In this document: in pieces, positions 6,501 through 7,251 of the stretch
How the letters are laid out: each line of letters starts with the position of its first letter
Numbering within the stretch: the first letter of the stretch is position 1
NCBI GenBank assembly: GCA_023428865.1
Contig: JAEYWT010000254.1
Coordinates: 1 to 7,251 of the forward strand
Origin: Bacteroidota bacterium
GTDB lineage: Bacteria > Bacteroidota > Bacteroidia > Flavobacteriales_F > PHOS-HE28
Reading direction: 5' to 3'
Length of the DNA: 7,251 bases
Made by a program: the position numbers and the translations under genes
The notes under the pieces: model-generated
What the model was told of the DNA's origin: nothing
The model's database searches: none
Seen by the model: only the letters and a program-made list of their open reading frames with translations

Positions 6501-7054
6501 GCGCACGCACTAGACCCATCACCACCACGGAAGGCACCAAGCCCTTCTCCTTCAGCGAAGCCGCGCTGGCCGAGTGCCGCGCCCTGATCGCTCGTTATCC
6601 CGAAGGTCGCAGCAAGAGCGCCTTGATACCGGTGCTGCACGTTGCCCAGGCCGAGAACGACGGCTGGCTCAGCGTGAACGCCATGGATGCCGTAGCGCAC
6701 CTGATGGGCCTGCGCCACATCGAGGTGTACGAGGTGGCCAGCTTCTACAGCATGTTCAACCTGCACCCGGTGGGCACCTACGTGCTCGACGTTTGCCGCA
6801 CCACGCCTTGCATGTTGCGCGGTAGCGACGAGCTGATCCACCACCTGGAGAAGAAGCTGGGAGTACACGCTGGGGAGACCACCACAGACGGCATGTTCAC
6901 CCTGAAGGCCGTAGAATGCCTGGGCAGCTGTGGTAGCGGACCCATGCTACAATGCGGTGCTGGATACCACGAAGACCTCACCATCGAAAAGGTGGATAGC
7001 CTGATCGAGCAGCTCCGCGCCCGGAATTCACGAACCAACTACACGGATCGCTGA
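6497..7054 (+). CDS. nuoE: NADH-quinone oxidoreductase subunit E (24 kDa type)
   Basis: NuoE is a subunit of the NADH-dehydrogenase module with a thioredoxin-like domain holding the [2Fe-2S] cluster N1a. It has 185 residues. The four ligands are Cys100 and Cys105 in VCRTTPC, and Cys141 and Cys145 in ECLGSC, giving the family spacing C-x4-C-x35-C-x3-C. The N-terminal helical part includes SALIPVLHVAQAENDGWLS (41-59) and the EVYEVASFYSMFNLHPVG segment (76-93). An additional Cys153 lies just after the last ligands and is not expected to bind the cluster. The start overlaps the nuoD stop as ATGA, and the stop overlaps nuoF as TGATG. Confidence 0.96.
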   Translation: MSARTRPITTTEGTKPFSFSEAALAECRALIARYPEGRSKSALIPVLHVAQAENDGWLSVNAMDAVAHLMGLRHIEVYEVASFYSMFNLHPVGTYVLDVCRTTPCMLRGSDELIHHLEKKLGVHAGETTTDGMFTLKAVECLGSCGSGPMLQCGAGYHEDLTIEKVDSLIEQLRARNSRTNYTDR

Positions 7055-7251
7055 TGGCCCGCAAACTCCTCTTCGAGCACATCGATAAGCCCGGTATCCG
7101 TGGGCTGGAAGGCTACCGCGCGAACGGCGGCTATCGCAGCGTGGAGAAAGCGCTGAAGACCATGAGCCCAGAGGCCGTGGTGGAAGAAGTGAAGAAGAGC
7201 GGCCTGCGTGGTCGCGGTGGCGCTGGCTTCCCCACGGGCATGAAGTGGAGC
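7054..7251 (+). CDS. nuoF: NADH-quinone oxidoreductase subunit F, N-terminal fragment (cut by window end)
   Basis: NuoF is the 51 kDa flavoprotein subunit that oxidises NADH via FMN and passes electrons to cluster N3. Only the first 66 residues are inside the window. They show the expected N-terminal arm (LLFEHIDKPGI), then VVEEVKKSGLRGRGGAGFPT, whose glycine-rich GRGGAGFPTG (residues 53-62) is the FMN-binding loop. The ATG shares its A with the nuoE TGA. The NADH-binding and cluster regions lie beyond the edge. Confidence 0.95.
   Translation, partial: MARKLLFEHIDKPGIRGLEGYRANGGYRSVEKALKTMSPEAVVEEVKKSGLRGRGGAGFPTGMKWS

Noticed and set aside
5625..6506. Long open frame of 293 codons antisense to nuoD
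   Set aside because: It mirrors the codon pattern of a certain gene in GC-rich DNA, has low-complexity His/Val/Ala-rich translation and shows no recognisable motif.

Overview
The window reads as a chromosomal segment of a fairly GC-rich member of the Bacteroidota, probably in or near the Flavobacteriales. The grounds are the split (unfused) nuoC and nuoD genes, the protein character of the Nuo subunits and DXS, the lack of clear Shine-Dalgarno sites, and two matches to the Bacteroidota -7 promoter element TAnnTTTG in the one divergent intergenic region. The taxonomic call is inference; no 16S or other decisive marker is present.

Left part (1-980, plus strand): the C-terminal end of a multi-pass membrane protein resembling membrane glycosyltransferases (1-510, cut by the window edge), then a small cytosolic protein that looks like the STAS/SpoIIAA-like fold (570-980). 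A 59-bp gap separates them, with no recognisable promoter or RNA.

Middle part (1040-3673, minus strand): a three-gene run transcribed leftward. It starts with dxs (1-deoxy-D-xylulose-5-phosphate synthase, first step of the MEP isoprenoid pathway). Nine bases later comes a zeta-toxin-like P-loop kinase gene whose reading frame is broken once near position 1540. A 52-codon gene follows, and its ATG overlaps the kinase stop codon. The kinase plus small protein resembles a toxin-antitoxin pair with toxin first and antitoxin second; here the putative toxin is frameshifted. This is the least ordinary item in the window.

Divergent intergenic region (3674-3824): TAnnTTTG-type elements face both ways. 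The one facing nuoA is built into the right arm of a perfect 10-bp inverted repeat (3770-3779 / 3791-3800), which could be an operator or a hairpin.

Right part (3825-7251, plus strand): the start of a respiratory complex I operon, nuoA-nuoB-nuoC-nuoD-nuoE-nuoF, with nuoF cut by the window end. Every visible junction overlaps (ATGA or TGATG), suggesting tight translational coupling. Ligand residues for cluster N2 (NuoB) and N1a (NuoE) and the quinone-site His and Tyr (NuoD) are present, so the complex looks functional. No rRNA, tRNA, CRISPR array, insertion sequence or prophage gene was seen, and no stretch over 300 bases lacks a gene.
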